Shown here: positions 33,140 to 42,200 of the stretch, one piece after another
How the letters are laid out: every line of letters begins with the position of its first letter
Numbering within the stretch: the stretch's first letter is position 1
NCBI GenBank assembly: GCA_011524395.1
Contig: WTKN01000066.1
Span: forward strand, 79,595 to 125,882
Direction: 5' to 3'
Source: Moorena sp. SS36440bin_2
Lineage (GTDB): Bacteria > Cyanobacteriota > Cyanobacteriia > Cyanobacteriales > Coleofasciculaceae
Length of the DNA: 46,288 bases
Translations under genes and position numbers: made by a program
The notes under the pieces: generated by a model
Databases searched by the model: none
Told to the model about the DNA's origin: nothing
What the model saw: the letters and a program-made list of their open reading frames with translations, nothing else

Positions 33140-33203
33140 GTAGCACAATGTGGAATGGGCATCTTGCCCCTGTAGCACAATGTAGAATGGGCATCTTGCC
33201 CGT
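33140..33203. repeat. Two tandem 32-bp units with a GGGCATCTTGCCC core
   Basis: GTAGCACAATGT(G/A)GAATGGGCATCTTGCCC occurs at 33140-33171 and 33172-33203 with two differences. The core GGGCA-TCT-TGCCC is a small hairpin. Such TGGAATGGGCATCTTGCCC repeats are, as far as I recall, common in cyanobacterial intergenic DNA. Confidence 0.88.
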
Positions 33204-33315
33204 TACAATTTGGCGTTTTATTAACAACACTTGCTAAACAGTTGGTAAACGCCCCACTTTTAAATTTATCACCATTAAGCTACTATATTGTATTGGTAAA
33301 TACTATCCCACTACC

Positions 33316-33546
33316 ATGAAAAAGAAAGTAATTTGGTATATCAAATCTCAAGTTGGAGTTCTGCTGTTTCCCTTAGGTTTATGCTTATTTGGAGAAGCCG
33401 TTTCTAAAAGAATTGAAGGAGATCCTTGGTTTTGGTTAGGAACCTTAAGCTTAGTTGTGATTAATGCCGGGATTGGTTTGATGATTGAAAGCGGATTGAT
33501 ATCCGGTTTTCCTAGGGATAACGTTGCCAAAGATGACTCAAACTAG
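33316..33546 (+). CDS. Small two-helix membrane protein
   Basis: 76 residues. Basic N-terminus (MKKKVIWYIKSQ), one membrane helix at about 13-30 (VGVLLFPLGLCLFGEAV) and a second at about 38-58 (FWLGTLSLVVINAGIGLMIE), then a polar tail ending DNVAKDDSN. The positive-inside rule puts the N-terminus in the cytoplasm. No motif that I can name. A promoter-like region with a tandem repeat lies just upstream; the gene is divergent from gcvT. It is likely real because hydrophobic periodicity and length are coherent, but the function is unknown. Confidence 0.65.
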   Translation: MKKKVIWYIKSQVGVLLFPLGLCLFGEAVSKRIEGDPWFWLGTLSLVVINAGIGLMIESGLISGFPRDNVAKDDSN

Positions 33547-33809
33547 TCAGTTATCAAGACTGAATAAAGGCTTTATCTAAGAATTCAGCATTCAGCGGTC
33601 AGCTAAAAGCTCACGCGTGCGCATTCAGCGGTCAGCTGACAATCAACCTCTTTTCTGACTATTAAACTAATCCTTAACTCTTTTCTAGAAAAGACTTTTG
33701 TGACTATTAAACTAATCCTTAGCTGTTTGATTCAAAAGCTGATTGAGAGCTGATAACTGTTCGCGTAGCGCTAATCGCTGTTCGCTGATAACTGATAGCT
33801 TACAGTAGT
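33547..33809. repeat. Spacer with dispersed direct repeats
   Basis: Includes CATTCAGCGGTCAGCT twice (about 33589 and 33624), TGACTATTAAACTAATCCTTA twice (around 33656 and 33700) and a GTTCGC-GTAGCGCTAATCGCTGTTCGCTGATAAC dyad near 33758-33790. No gene or clear terminator is seen. Confidence 0.75.
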
Positions 33810-34577
33810 TTACCAAGGTAACTCGCTTCCATCCCATGAGAAAAACTGTCCACTATCCCCTTTCTCCAGCTTTTCGATTACCCCCAATAGTTGATTAACC
33901 GTACGCTCTACTGGGAATAACTTATCAGCAGGTACATTTTTTTGAAAGGGTTTAGAAAGGCGCGTATTGGTTGTACCAGGATGCAAGGTAACAACGATAG
34001 TTTTAGGACTTTTTCTACTATATTCAATTGCCACTGTTCGCATAAACATATTTAAGGCTGCTTTCGATGCTCGATAGCCATACCATCCTCCCAGTTGGTT
34101 ATCACCAATACTGCCAATTTTGGCAGAAATGCTAGCAAAAATACTGCGATCGCTATGACGGAATAATGGTAAAAGATGTTTAGCCAGCAGCACTGCTCCA
34201 ATACTGTTAACCTGGAAGTAACGCATCAAGTGTTCTGAATTAATCTGTTTCAAGCTTTTTTCTGGTTGTAAGCTGCCATCATGAAGCAATCCAACACAAT
34301 TGATTACTAAGTGGAGTTTGTCTATCTCTACACTGATTTGTTTGACAACTTCAGATACTTGCAACTCGTCTGTAATATCCATCGATAGACAAACTAATCG
34401 ATTAGGATAGTTGTTTTCAAGGGCAATTAATTCCGAACTAGAGTCACGGTTACGATAAGTAGCATAAATCTTGGTAAACGTTTCATCTTTCAGCAATTGT
34501 TTGACAAACGCCAGACCAATACCTCCATTGGACCCGATAATTAAGGCATTGGCATTGTTAATTACATCTATAAACAT
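33810..34577 (-). CDS. Short-chain dehydrogenase/reductase (SDR) family protein
   Basis: 255 residues. A Rossmann nucleotide-binding start ALIIGSNGGIGLAF at 11-24 (GxxxGxG with Asn in place of the second Gly-rich position), NCVG at 93-96 in the position of the NNAG motif, and the catalytic Y168-R-A-S-K172 with the preceding Ser in FASISAKIGS. Gly15/Gly19/Gly21 fit NAD(P) binding, and IYATYRNRDS suggests NADPH preference. The shape is closest to the CsgA/C-factor-like and uncharacterised cyanobacterial SDRs. The substrate is unknown. It lies between repeat-bearing spacers and is probably single-gene transcribed. Confidence 0.9.
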   Translation of the reverse strand: MFIDVINNANALIIGSNGGIGLAFVKQLLKDETFTKIYATYRNRDSSSELIALENNYPNRLVCLSMDITDELQVSEVVKQISVEIDKLHLVINCVGLLHDGSLQPEKSLKQINSEHLMRYFQVNSIGAVLLAKHLLPLFRHSDRSIFASISAKIGSIGDNQLGGWYGYRASKAALNMFMRTVAIEYSRKSPKTIVVTLHPGTTNTRLSKPFQKNVPADKLFPVERTVNQLLGVIEKLEKGDSGQFFSWDGSELPW

Positions 34578-34737
34578 TTCTGAAAAATTAGTAATTGATA
34601 ACTGCTATAGCAATTTCTGGGAGATAAGGAATCGGAAATGGGCAACAGTAGTAAAAAGCTAGGAGTATTTTTTGATATTATACTCAATTAGCCTTAGTTT
34701 TATAAGCAAGCTCACCGCTGACCGCTAAATGCTTAGC

Positions 34738-35352
34738 TTAGGGTTTAAAAGTACCCACTGAAATATCAACACTAACTGGGTCTTCATTATCCACTAAACC
34801 ATCGCCATTGTCATCCCAAACAGAGGTCGCGAAAAATCCGCAACGAATATCGATTTCCTGCTCAGAAACTCTCACGAATAGAGACCCCTGTTTGGTCGCG
34901 CATGTAAATTCTGCTTTCTGGACTAGCTCTGGATAATTTGTGCGTAATTGAGGTAATACTTTCTGGCACTGTTGATCAGAATTAGAGCAAACTAATGGCT
35001 TCACAAACGTATAATCATTGGCTACTAAGGGCAAAATCCCCAACCATGTACCAATGCGACTGCCATTTCCTACCGGTTTATCCCAACAAAAAAAACTGAC
35101 TCGCTGGGGTTGTCCTTGATTCTGAAAAACCTTTAAACTTAAATGTTTGCTATCACTACACTCCTGTTCCCATTCAGCTATTTGTTCGGGAAATCTATCG
35201 TCAAGGTCAGCTAAAATCTCCTGACATTGACTTTCACCACAATCCCCTGCTACCTTCCGAGGCTTAGTCTTGTCTACTGAAGTTTCACTAGCACAACCAA
35301 GCACAAGCAGAGCAACTATAATACTAGGAATTACTAATCGTTTCACTCTCAT
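34738..35352 (-). CDS. Lipoprotein with internal duplication and an EF-hand-like loop
   Basis: 204 residues. Residues 1-20 are a lipoprotein signal (MRVKRLVIPSIIVALLVLGC) with the modified Cys at 20. The mature part shows a duplicated unit of about 85 residues: CGESQCQEILADLDDRFPEQIAEWEQEC (38-65) and CSNSDQQCQKVLPQLRTNYPELVQKAEFTC (122-151), each with three matching cysteines and followed by a beta-rich stretch. Near the end, D180-D-N-G-D184-G-L-V-D188 is an EF-hand-type calcium loop without clear flanking helices, more like a dockerin or thrombospondin loop. Expected location is the periplasmic face of a membrane. The family is not recognised. Confidence 0.7.
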   Translation of the reverse strand: MRVKRLVIPSIIVALLVLGCASETSVDKTKPRKVAGDCGESQCQEILADLDDRFPEQIAEWEQECSDSKHLSLKVFQNQGQPQRVSFFCWDKPVGNGSRIGTWLGILPLVANDYTFVKPLVCSNSDQQCQKVLPQLRTNYPELVQKAEFTCATKQGSLFVRVSEQEIDIRCGFFATSVWDDNGDGLVDNEDPVSVDISVGTFKP

Positions 35353-35387
35353 TTAACAGATAATTGTTATTAATAGCCCTTTAAATT

Positions 35388-36146
35388 TTAATTTAAATTT
35401 GCCATTCTCAATCTACAGAGCAAATCATTTAACGCATCCTTAGCTGATGGTGCTTCTGGTAACCAACTCGACTCAGAGGCTTCCTCTAATTGACTCTGTA
35501 GACGACTATATTCTCCCTCATGAAATTCAAAATTTGTATCTTCCAATACAGATTTTTCTGCTCCTGCTAGCTTCCGAGCGATTAAATCTGGAATATAAGG
35601 TAACTGGAACACCTCATTGAGCTTAACCAAGTTAGCTTCTATTTCCCCAGTTTTCATTAAATGGATACCAGTCAACAGTACCCGATAGACATAAAGCAAA
35701 GGTTTGACACGATATGGACTCATCTTTTGAAACAGTTTCCATTGGGTTCGGGAAAATCCTAGATAGTGATGGGCATGGTAGCGAGTAATGCATTGTTTTG
35801 CGATCGCTTTTAATTCCTCATGCTCTGGTGTAGTATGAATCACTAGGGGTGAGTACAGCTGCTCTAAGACATAACCATTCTTTTTCAGCAGCATCTCAAA
35901 GAACTTTTTGATATCGTGAGTGACTAGATCCAGTTCTATGGAATCCCGAATTTCCGAAACTTCAATCGTTTCCGGTCCCGGCTCTAGTCCTATAACCTTC
36001 TGCACTGGCAGAATGTGACTACCACGTAAATCATAATCAGAATCTGGTGAAGGGAAACCATAGGAATGCGCTCCACTGAGAGTAGCAAATAACAGTGGAT
36101 GGGGTTGAGTATAAATTACAGTTAGTAGTGTTTGGTTTAAATTCAT
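35388..36146 (-). CDS. Pol-beta-superfamily nucleotidyltransferase (COG3541-like), copy 1
   Basis: 252 residues. The active site motif is LSGAHSYGFPSPDSDYDLRG at 23-42, with D37 and D39 as the metal-binding pair; the usual GS.(A/Y)YG appears as GAHSYG. A third acidic position is probably in SIELDLVTHDIKKFFEMLLKKN, about residues 69-90. The following LEQLYSPLVIHTT and a helical C-terminal half (TGIHLMKTGEIEANLVKLNE) match the predicted nucleotidyltransferases of the YcgL/COG3541 group. The substrate is unknown; proposals for relatives involve RNA or tRNA end modification. A second member lies 236 bp upstream on the same strand. The gene looks intact. Confidence 0.82.
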   Translation of the reverse strand: MNLNQTLLTVIYTQPHPLLFATLSGAHSYGFPSPDSDYDLRGSHILPVQKVIGLEPGPETIEVSEIRDSIELDLVTHDIKKFFEMLLKKNGYVLEQLYSPLVIHTTPEHEELKAIAKQCITRYHAHHYLGFSRTQWKLFQKMSPYRVKPLLYVYRVLLTGIHLMKTGEIEANLVKLNEVFQLPYIPDLIARKLAGAEKSVLEDTNFEFHEGEYSRLQSQLEEASESSWLPEAPSAKDALNDLLCRLRMANLN

Positions 36147-36165
36147 ATACAGCAGTTTTTAATTG

Positions 36166-36300
36166 TATTAGGTACAGATTCCTGGGTTTTAGGGAACAGC
36201 GGATCTGGGAACAGGGAACAGAGAAGAGGAAAAAAATTCTGAGGTGCTACCCGTAGCGAATTTAATTCTTAATGGGTCAAGCCCACTTATGTACCTAATA
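36166..36300. repeat. Composite repeat with 11-bp terminal inverted repeats
   Basis: TATTAGGTACA (36166-36176) and TGTACCTAATA (36290-36300) flank GGGAACA-type heptamers (36189-36220) and a degenerate copy of the 44-bp GGTGC element (36243-36284). The right end, TATGTACCTAATAGTTATGA, recurs near 44452-44470 next to another GGGAACA array, so it is a dispersed unit. Confidence 0.7.
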
Positions 36301-36382
36301 GTTATGAAAAAAGCTATAGAACTATAGCAATCCGTGTGGGAATTGTGATAATTTTGGTTCTCTATTCCCTATTCCCCATTCC

Positions 36383-37369
36383 CTATTCCCTATTCCCTTT
36401 GCTATCAACCCTACTTTGACGTGCTTTAATCAAAAACTCATTAGCTGCTTCATAATCAGGACGTTCTGGCAAATTGGTGTTAGCAAAAGCAGCATCAAAC
36501 TCTTGATGTAAACTCAATCGCCAAGCCGTAACCTCCTCCCATGGCATTTCATCGCGACGGATAGCTAGGAGTTGTTGCCGATACTCCTCAACTTTAACTG
36601 GTACAAACCCCTCTTTTAAGACTGTGATACCTGAGAGCAATAAACGGATTAAGTGCATAGCATGTTTTAATCGAACTGCTCCTTTAGTCCGAAAATCTTG
36701 CTCCATTTTCTTAAATTGCGACATCACATACCCATTATAGGTTTGGTAAACCAACTTAGACAGAAAAATATCTCGAATAGCTAGCAATTCCTCTGCTAGG
36801 GGAGTGGCTGTTTCCACTAGTGGTGTGTAGAGACATTCCAACACATTTGGATTAGCCTTCAGTGCCAAAATGATAAACTTTTGAAGCTCCCAGTAGCACT
36901 CCTGAGTCTCTTGATTTTCTAACTGTTCTGGAATCCCATACAGTGACCAGTGAAGCACAGCTGGTGGCAGGTAAATACCCCGTCTGTCTATATCAGAGTT
37001 TTCATCATCCAGACCAAATGCTCTCGACCCTACTACACAGCGGTAGATAACATGATCATATAAATTTAACTCTGTGAGTAAGTCTTCCGAGAGCTGCAAC
37101 CCTTCTTTTTGGAAGTGTTTACGAATACTAAATTCATGGCGACGTAGGGTAACTTCCTTATCATTAGTCAAACGCACCCGATATGCATGGGAATCATCTG
37201 TTGGTGCTTTGACTATTACACCGACTGCTCCTTGTAGACATAATGTTTCATAAGGTGCGCTCTTACTTGGCGAATTTAATTGGCCACGGGTCGCACCGAC
37301 CGCAGAGTTTTTAACAGCCACACGAGTTACAACTTGGGTCCCGACTGGCAAGATTAGGTGAGGATTCAT
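36383..37369 (-). CDS. Pol-beta-superfamily nucleotidyltransferase (COG3541-like), copy 2
   Basis: 328 residues. The active site GSRAFGLDDENSDIDRRG is at 114-131 with D126 and D128; the third acidic position probably falls in ECYWELQKFIILALKANPN (about 157-175). The LECLYTPLVETATPLAEELL segment parallels LEQLYSPLVIHTTPEHEEL of copy 1, so they are paralogues. An N-terminal extension of about 100 residues (VVTRVAVKNSAVG, VRLTNDKEVTLRRHEF) looks like a small beta-barrel domain. Residues 25-39 of this extension are encoded by a 44-bp palindromic element that has been inserted without breaking the frame. Upstream is AT-rich DNA with an IS630-type gene. The enzyme's substrate is unknown. Confidence 0.85.
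   Translation of the reverse strand: MNPHLILPVGTQVVTRVAVKNSAVGATRGQLNSPSKSAPYETLCLQGAVGVIVKAPTDDSHAYRVRLTNDKEVTLRRHEFSIRKHFQKEGLQLSEDLLTELNLYDHVIYRCVVGSRAFGLDDENSDIDRRGIYLPPAVLHWSLYGIPEQLENQETQECYWELQKFIILALKANPNVLECLYTPLVETATPLAEELLAIRDIFLSKLVYQTYNGYVMSQFKKMEQDFRTKGAVRLKHAMHLIRLLLSGITVLKEGFVPVKVEEYRQQLLAIRRDEMPWEEVTAWRLSLHQEFDAAFANTNLPERPDYEAANEFLIKARQSRVDSKGNRE
37254..37297. repeat. 44-bp palindromic element inserted in a nucleotidyltransferase gene
   Basis: Starts GGTGCGCTCTTACTTGGCGA and ends CCACGGGTCGCACC, with GGTGCG/CGCACC terminal inverted repeats and a GAATT-AATT centre. The same-length copy at 38853-38896 is intergenic, and a degenerate one lies at 36243-36284. Read on the minus strand it supplies codons 25-39 (GATRGQ..SKSAP). 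Confidence 0.8.
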
Positions 37370-37505
37370 TTATTATAAGTTTTTTTGATACACCTTAGTA
37401 TAACAAGTTTAATCTATTAAACCAGTATAGCATTTTTAATTAAAACCTAAAATCAATGACTATGCTACAAGTAATGCAGCATTTTATCCAATGGATATAT
37501 TTTTT

Positions 37506-37913
37506 TCATAATTGTTTTTTTATTTTTACCCAATTGCTTTTAGCTTTTCCAAGCAAGTAATAATAACTACTTGGAGACTTGAAAACTACATTATATTGCT
37601 CATTTAAATAAAATTTTAATTCATATAGACTCCAATCAGATTGTTTTTGTAACCAATCAATTACTTCTTGTTTTTCTTGTTTATTTAAATAGCCTTTGCC
37701 CCCTTTATAAGATAATCTTAATCCTTCTATTCCTGCTGCGTTAAATCGTTTTTTCCATTTACTAATGAAGCTCTTTGATACATTTAAAGCTTCGGATATT
37801 GATTGATAGTCCCAGCCGTCTATGGCAAATTTTACAGCCAGCGCTCTTTTTAATTCTCTTGAATCTAGATTCTTTTTAATCCAATTATTCAACTCTTGAT
37901 GTTTCTTAGACAT
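37506..37913 (-). mobile_element. Orphan IS630-type orfA (helix-turn-helix half of a transposase)
   Basis: 135 residues. ELKRALAVKFAIDGWDYQSISEALNVSKSFISKWKKRFNAAGIEGL (about 19-64) is the helix-turn-helix of IS630/Tc1-like OrfA, followed by a second winged-helix-like part (YLNKQEKQEVIDWLQKQSDWSLYELKFYLNEQYNVVFKS). The DDE-bearing OrfB normally follows by frameshift, but the next 130 bp contain no such frame and then the nucleotidyltransferase gene begins, so the catalytic half is absent. I see no obvious terminal inverted repeats. It is a remnant or a domesticated DNA-binding protein. AT content is higher than in the neighbours. Confidence 0.7.
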
Positions 37914-38077
37914 AATTGTTGATCACTATTAGGGTTGATATTATTATTTAATTATTTTGTTGATCTTATTGGTAATATTTTTGATGCTGGTTATGCAATA
38001 CAATCAATATCTACACTCATTATTGACTTTTGAAAACTATAATAAAAATAATACATGATATATCGGGTGATACCACA

Positions 38078-38614
38078 TCAGTATTTTTGTTTAGCGTAAA
38101 TATTTTTTAAGTGCTTCTTAACCGTATTGATGCTGATCAATAGCTGCTGGGCAATTTCTCTGTAAGTAAAGTTGGCTTTTTTAAGTGACCAAATTTCCTC
38201 TTCCCTAGGGGTTAAACCATATTTGAGCGCATCAGTACTAGCAGAATGTTGAGAAGATTGATTTTGATATTCTAGGGTTACTAAAATGTAAGGTTCTGGG
38301 GATAATTCTAACGTTAACCATCTAACCCTAACCCGAAGCTTAACTGACGTATCTACTTTAATTTCAGCTTCGAGAATTAGTTTGCGATCGCAAAACCACT
38401 CACGACTATCAATTAATGATTCGCAAACTCGCCAAATGGAATCAGGGATAGAATTTCTCTGTGACTTACCTTGACTGATTTGAGAACACATTCGACGTCC
38501 ACACTCATTGGCATGAAACCAATCTTGGTTAGTAGTTAGAATCAGCACACCATCCACAAACCCTTCAAGGATTGTTTGGATTAGTAATGGTGGTTCTGAC
38601 CTTGTTTGTGCCAT
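38078..38614 (-). CDS. LuxR-type transcription regulator with PAS-like sensor
   Basis: 178 residues. The C-terminal LTPREEEIWSLKKANFTYREIAQQLLISINTVKKHLKNIYAK (about 132-173) is a complete GerE/LuxR helix-turn-helix. The first 115 residues (ILEGFVDGVLILTTNQDWFHANECGRRMC) resemble a PAS-type sensory fold, without a receiver Asp, so it is not a classic response regulator. Known relatives in cyanobacteria respond to redox, light or nitrogen status; the signal here cannot be read. It is alone, oriented away from the NB-ARC/WD40 gene, with 679 bp of DNA between their starts. Confidence 0.87.
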   Translation of the reverse strand: MAQTRSEPPLLIQTILEGFVDGVLILTTNQDWFHANECGRRMCSQISQGKSQRNSIPDSIWRVCESLIDSREWFCDRKLILEAEIKVDTSVKLRVRVRWLTLELSPEPYILVTLEYQNQSSQHSASTDALKYGLTPREEEIWSLKKANFTYREIAQQLLISINTVKKHLKNIYAKQKY

Positions 38615-38736
38615 GACTACTTAAACCTGAATTACACATTATCCAGAATTCCGAATTTGCCCTGGGTGTGCTAGATACAGTTTTGGTTCAGCTTTGGCTC
38701 AGCTGCGGATCACAACAGATGAGCCAAAAGTGGCAC

Positions 38737-38763
38737 TTGACAATTGGTGAAATAAAGTATAAT
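38737..38763 (+). promoter_or_regulatory. Promoter-like TTGACA / TATAAT pair with short spacing
   Basis: TTGACA (38737-38742) and TATAAT (38758-38763) match the sigma-70 consensus exactly but are 15 bases apart rather than 17. The orientation is toward the NB-ARC/WD40 gene, with a leader of about 530 bases if used. The short spacing could make it weak or activator-dependent. Confidence 0.45.
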
Positions 38764-38852
38764 GCTTTTGATCTCTCAGCTGGCTCTAGTTTGAATTATT
38801 AGCAGATCAATTAGCAAAGAATTGTGAACACGACTGTGAAGAGGTTTCCTGA

Positions 38853-38896
38853 GGTGCGCTCTTACTTGGCGAATTCAATTCATCACGGGTTCCACC
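38853..38896. repeat. Intergenic copy of the 44-bp GGTGCG palindromic element
   Basis: Starts GGTGCGCTCTTACTTGGCGA, continues ATTCAATTCATCACGGGT and ends TCCACC. It is 44 bp, identical to the copy at 37254-37297 at about 38 positions, so they share a recent source. Confidence 0.8.
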
Positions 38897-38956
38897 TGAA
38901 GCGAGGATGTTTTAGAAGTAGCACATGTTTGCCATGAGCCATAATAATCCCAAATC

Positions 38957-39006
38957 TCAGGGACTTTGAGCCACTTAGCCCCCTTGCTTTGGGGGGTTAG
39001 GGGGGT
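38957..39006. repeat. Degenerate C/G-rich inverted repeat
   Basis: CAGGGACTTTGAGCCACTTAG is followed by CCCCC-TTGCTTT-GGGGGG and then TTAGGGGGG. It resembles the CCCCC..GGGGG-type repeats that I recall from other cyanobacterial spacers. Confidence 0.45.
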
Positions 39007-39293
39007 ATGTACGAGTAGGATCCAACACCTTTAAAATAGCCTCTTAGACCTGGAATATGCCTAAGGGCGTTTACCAGAGTTTAGCTGCGATTTCCTTGAG
39101 CTTCGGTATTGGTCTGATTCTAATATATTATGCATTTTTATTTGAGATGTAAACAGCAGACCCGTCCAAACCGGGAACTTCGGATCACGGAAGAGGGAAA
39201 ATTAGGAAATAGCTCCAAAGAGTTTTTGATGTGATCAGACATCAGCAAGATTGTTCATGACCTATTTGTAAATCCTATAGCTGAGGTGAGATT

Positions 39294-42200
39294 TTGCCAT
39301 CTTTACAAGCGTCTCGACAGGGAAGACTAACAATTAAACAGTATCGAAACCGAAAGGGATGGACGATAGAGGATCACAGATGGCTGGTCGAGGCGAGCAA
39401 GATCTTAAATCCAGATATAGACTGGGCATCCTCGGAGTATGGGTTGCAAGAAATCTATGCTCCTGGTGTTTCCCTCGCTACTTGGAAACGTTTCTTGCAA
39501 GGAAAACCGATTAATGCCCAAGTTTTCCAGGTATTTTGCCAAGTTTTAGGACTTAACTGGGAATATGTGATTGAGAACAACCTCCCTAAATCCTCAATCC
39601 AGAAGACAACCACTAAAATCCCCTCAAATCGAGTAGATTGGTCAGCAGCGCCAGATGTGCCAGTTTTCTTTGGACGTACCGAAGAATTAGCTACCCTAGT
39701 GCAATGGATTCTCCAGGATCGTTGCCGAGTGGTGGCAATTTTAGGAATGGGTGGAATTGGCAAAACTGGACTCTCCTTAAAGCTAGGTAAGGGTGGCATT
39801 GGCAAAACTGATCAGTCCCTGAAGCTAGCCAATGGTATTCAGGATGAGTTTGAGTATGTGATTTGGCGATCGCTACTGAATGCTCCTCCCATTATCAAAA
39901 TTCTTGAAGAGCTGATCAAATTTCTCTCCAACCAGGTAGAAACCGATTTACCAGACACCCTAGATGCTCAACTATCACGACTACTTCACTATTTGCGTGA
40001 GCATCGCTGTTTGATAATCCTGGATAATGTGGAGTCAATTTTACAAGGTGGTGATAAGCCTGGGCAATATCGAGAAGGATATGAGGAGTATGAGCAACTG
40101 TTCCGAAAAATTGGAGAAGTCTCCCATCAAAGCTGCTTGTTAATCACCAGCCGAGAGAAGCCCCACGCGATTGCTAGACTTGAAGGCAAAACACGACCAG
40201 TTCGTTGCCTGGAATTAAGCGGTTTTGATGTTGTAAATGGCAAAAAAATATTTAATTCCATAGCCTCGTTCTCTGGTTCAGATCAGCAATGGCAACAACT
40301 GATTGAGTTTTACAACGGTAATCCTTTATCTCTAGAAATTGTTGCTAAGCATATTGATGAAGTATTTTTGGGTAATATTGGCGACTTTTTAACAGAAGGA
40401 AAACCCGTATTCGATGACTTTTGTGAAGTGTTAACCTGGCACTTTGAGCAATTGTCAGACTACGAAAAAGATATTCTGTACTGGTTGGCAATTAATCGGG
40501 AAGCTGTTTCCCTTACCCAACTCCGAGAGGATATCCTCTCACCAGTGGCTAAACAACAGTTACCAGTAACACTGCAATCCCTGCAAAGACGTTTACCTTT
40601 GGAAAAAAGTTCAGCAGGGTTTACCCTGCAACCTGTGCTGATCGAGTTCATGACTGAGACAATCATTGAGCAGGTTAGTCAGGAAATACTCACCGATAAA
40701 ATAGCTCTATTTAATTCTCATTGTTTGCTAAAGGCTTTGGCAAAACAGTACATTCGGGAAGCTCAATACCGTCTGCTCCTTAAACCAGTAATCGACCGGC
40801 TAATCGCTAGTTTTAATAGTCAACGTCATCTGGAGGAAAACCTAAATTTTAGTCTTTCAAAGATAAGAGAAAACTTGGTGCAAAGGGTAGGCTATGCACC
40901 CGGTAATATCCTGAATATGCTCTGCCAACTTAAAACTGATTTAAGGGGTTATGATTTTTCTAATCTCACTATTTGGCAAGCTTACCTTCAGGGGGTAGAG
41001 TTGGTAGATGTAAACTTCGCTAATGCTACCATCGCTAAATCAGTTTTTACTCAACCTTTTGGTAGTATTTTGTCAGTAGGATTTAGCCCCGATAGCCAGC
41101 TTTTGGCTGCAGGTGATACCATGGGCAAGATTCATCTGTGGCAAATTGCTGATAGTCAATACCGTTTAACCTTAAAGGGACACACCAGTTGGGTATTGTC
41201 TTTGGCCTTTACTAGGCTAGATGATGGTAACAGTGAACAGACTCAGATTTTGGCGAGTAGCTCTGAAGATCAAACCGTCAGGCTCTGGGATATTGCTACC
41301 AGTCAATGCCTCCACACCTTGCGAGGACATAGGAGTAGAATATGGTCAGTTGCTTTCAGTGGAGATGGCACAATTGTCGCTAGTGGCAGTGGCGATAATA
41401 CCGTTAGAATTTGGGATGTTAGTACCGGTGAATGCTTGAACACCTTGCCAGACCACTCCCAGACCGTAAGAGCCGTAGCTTGTAGTCCCGATGGTGCTAT
41501 TCTCGCCAGTGGCAGTGAAGATAAAACTATCAAACTCTGGGACTCTGATACAGGTGAATGCCTCACCACTTTGCAAGGACACTCTCATCAGGTCAGGTCA
41601 GTGGCTTTCAGCCCCGATGGAACTACTCTCGCCAGTAGTAGTGATGACAAAACTGTAAGGCTATGGAATCTTAGTACCGGTGAATGCGTTAAGATTCTGC
41701 GGGGACATACAAAAAGCATACGGTCTATTGGCTTTAGTAAAGATGGAACCACCCTCGCCAGTAGTAGTGATGATAAAACCGTAAGGCTATGGAATTTTAG
41801 CACCGGTGAATGCCTCAATAAATTGTACGGACATACCAATGGTGTATGGTCATTGGCTTTCAGTCCAGATGGTGTAACCTTAGCAAGTGGTAGTGATGAC
41901 CAAACTGTAAGGCTATGGAATATTAACACTGGTCAATGCCTAAACACGTTTCGAGGATATACCAATGGTGTATGGTCTATTGCTTTCAGTCCAGATGGCA
42001 CAACTCTCGCCAGTGGCAGTGAAGACCAAACCGTCAGACTTTGGGATGTTGCTACCGGTGAATGCCTCGATACCTTACGAGGACATACCAATTTGATATG
42101 TTCTGTGGCCTTCAGTCGAGATGGTGCAATATTAGTCAGTGGCTCTAAAGACCAAACCCTAAGACTCTGGGATATTAGCACTGGTGAATGCATCAACACC

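Larger units (their letters stand above)
38615..39293. other. 679-bp divergent spacer with repeats and a promoter
   Basis: Holds a consensus promoter pair (38737-38763), a 44-bp palindromic element (38853-38896), and a degenerate C/G-rich repeat (38957-39006, CCCCC..GGGGGG) of a type common in cyanobacterial spacers. The rest shows no gene. A strong GAGGTGAG ribosome site at about 39283-39290 sets the start of the next gene. Confidence 0.6.
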
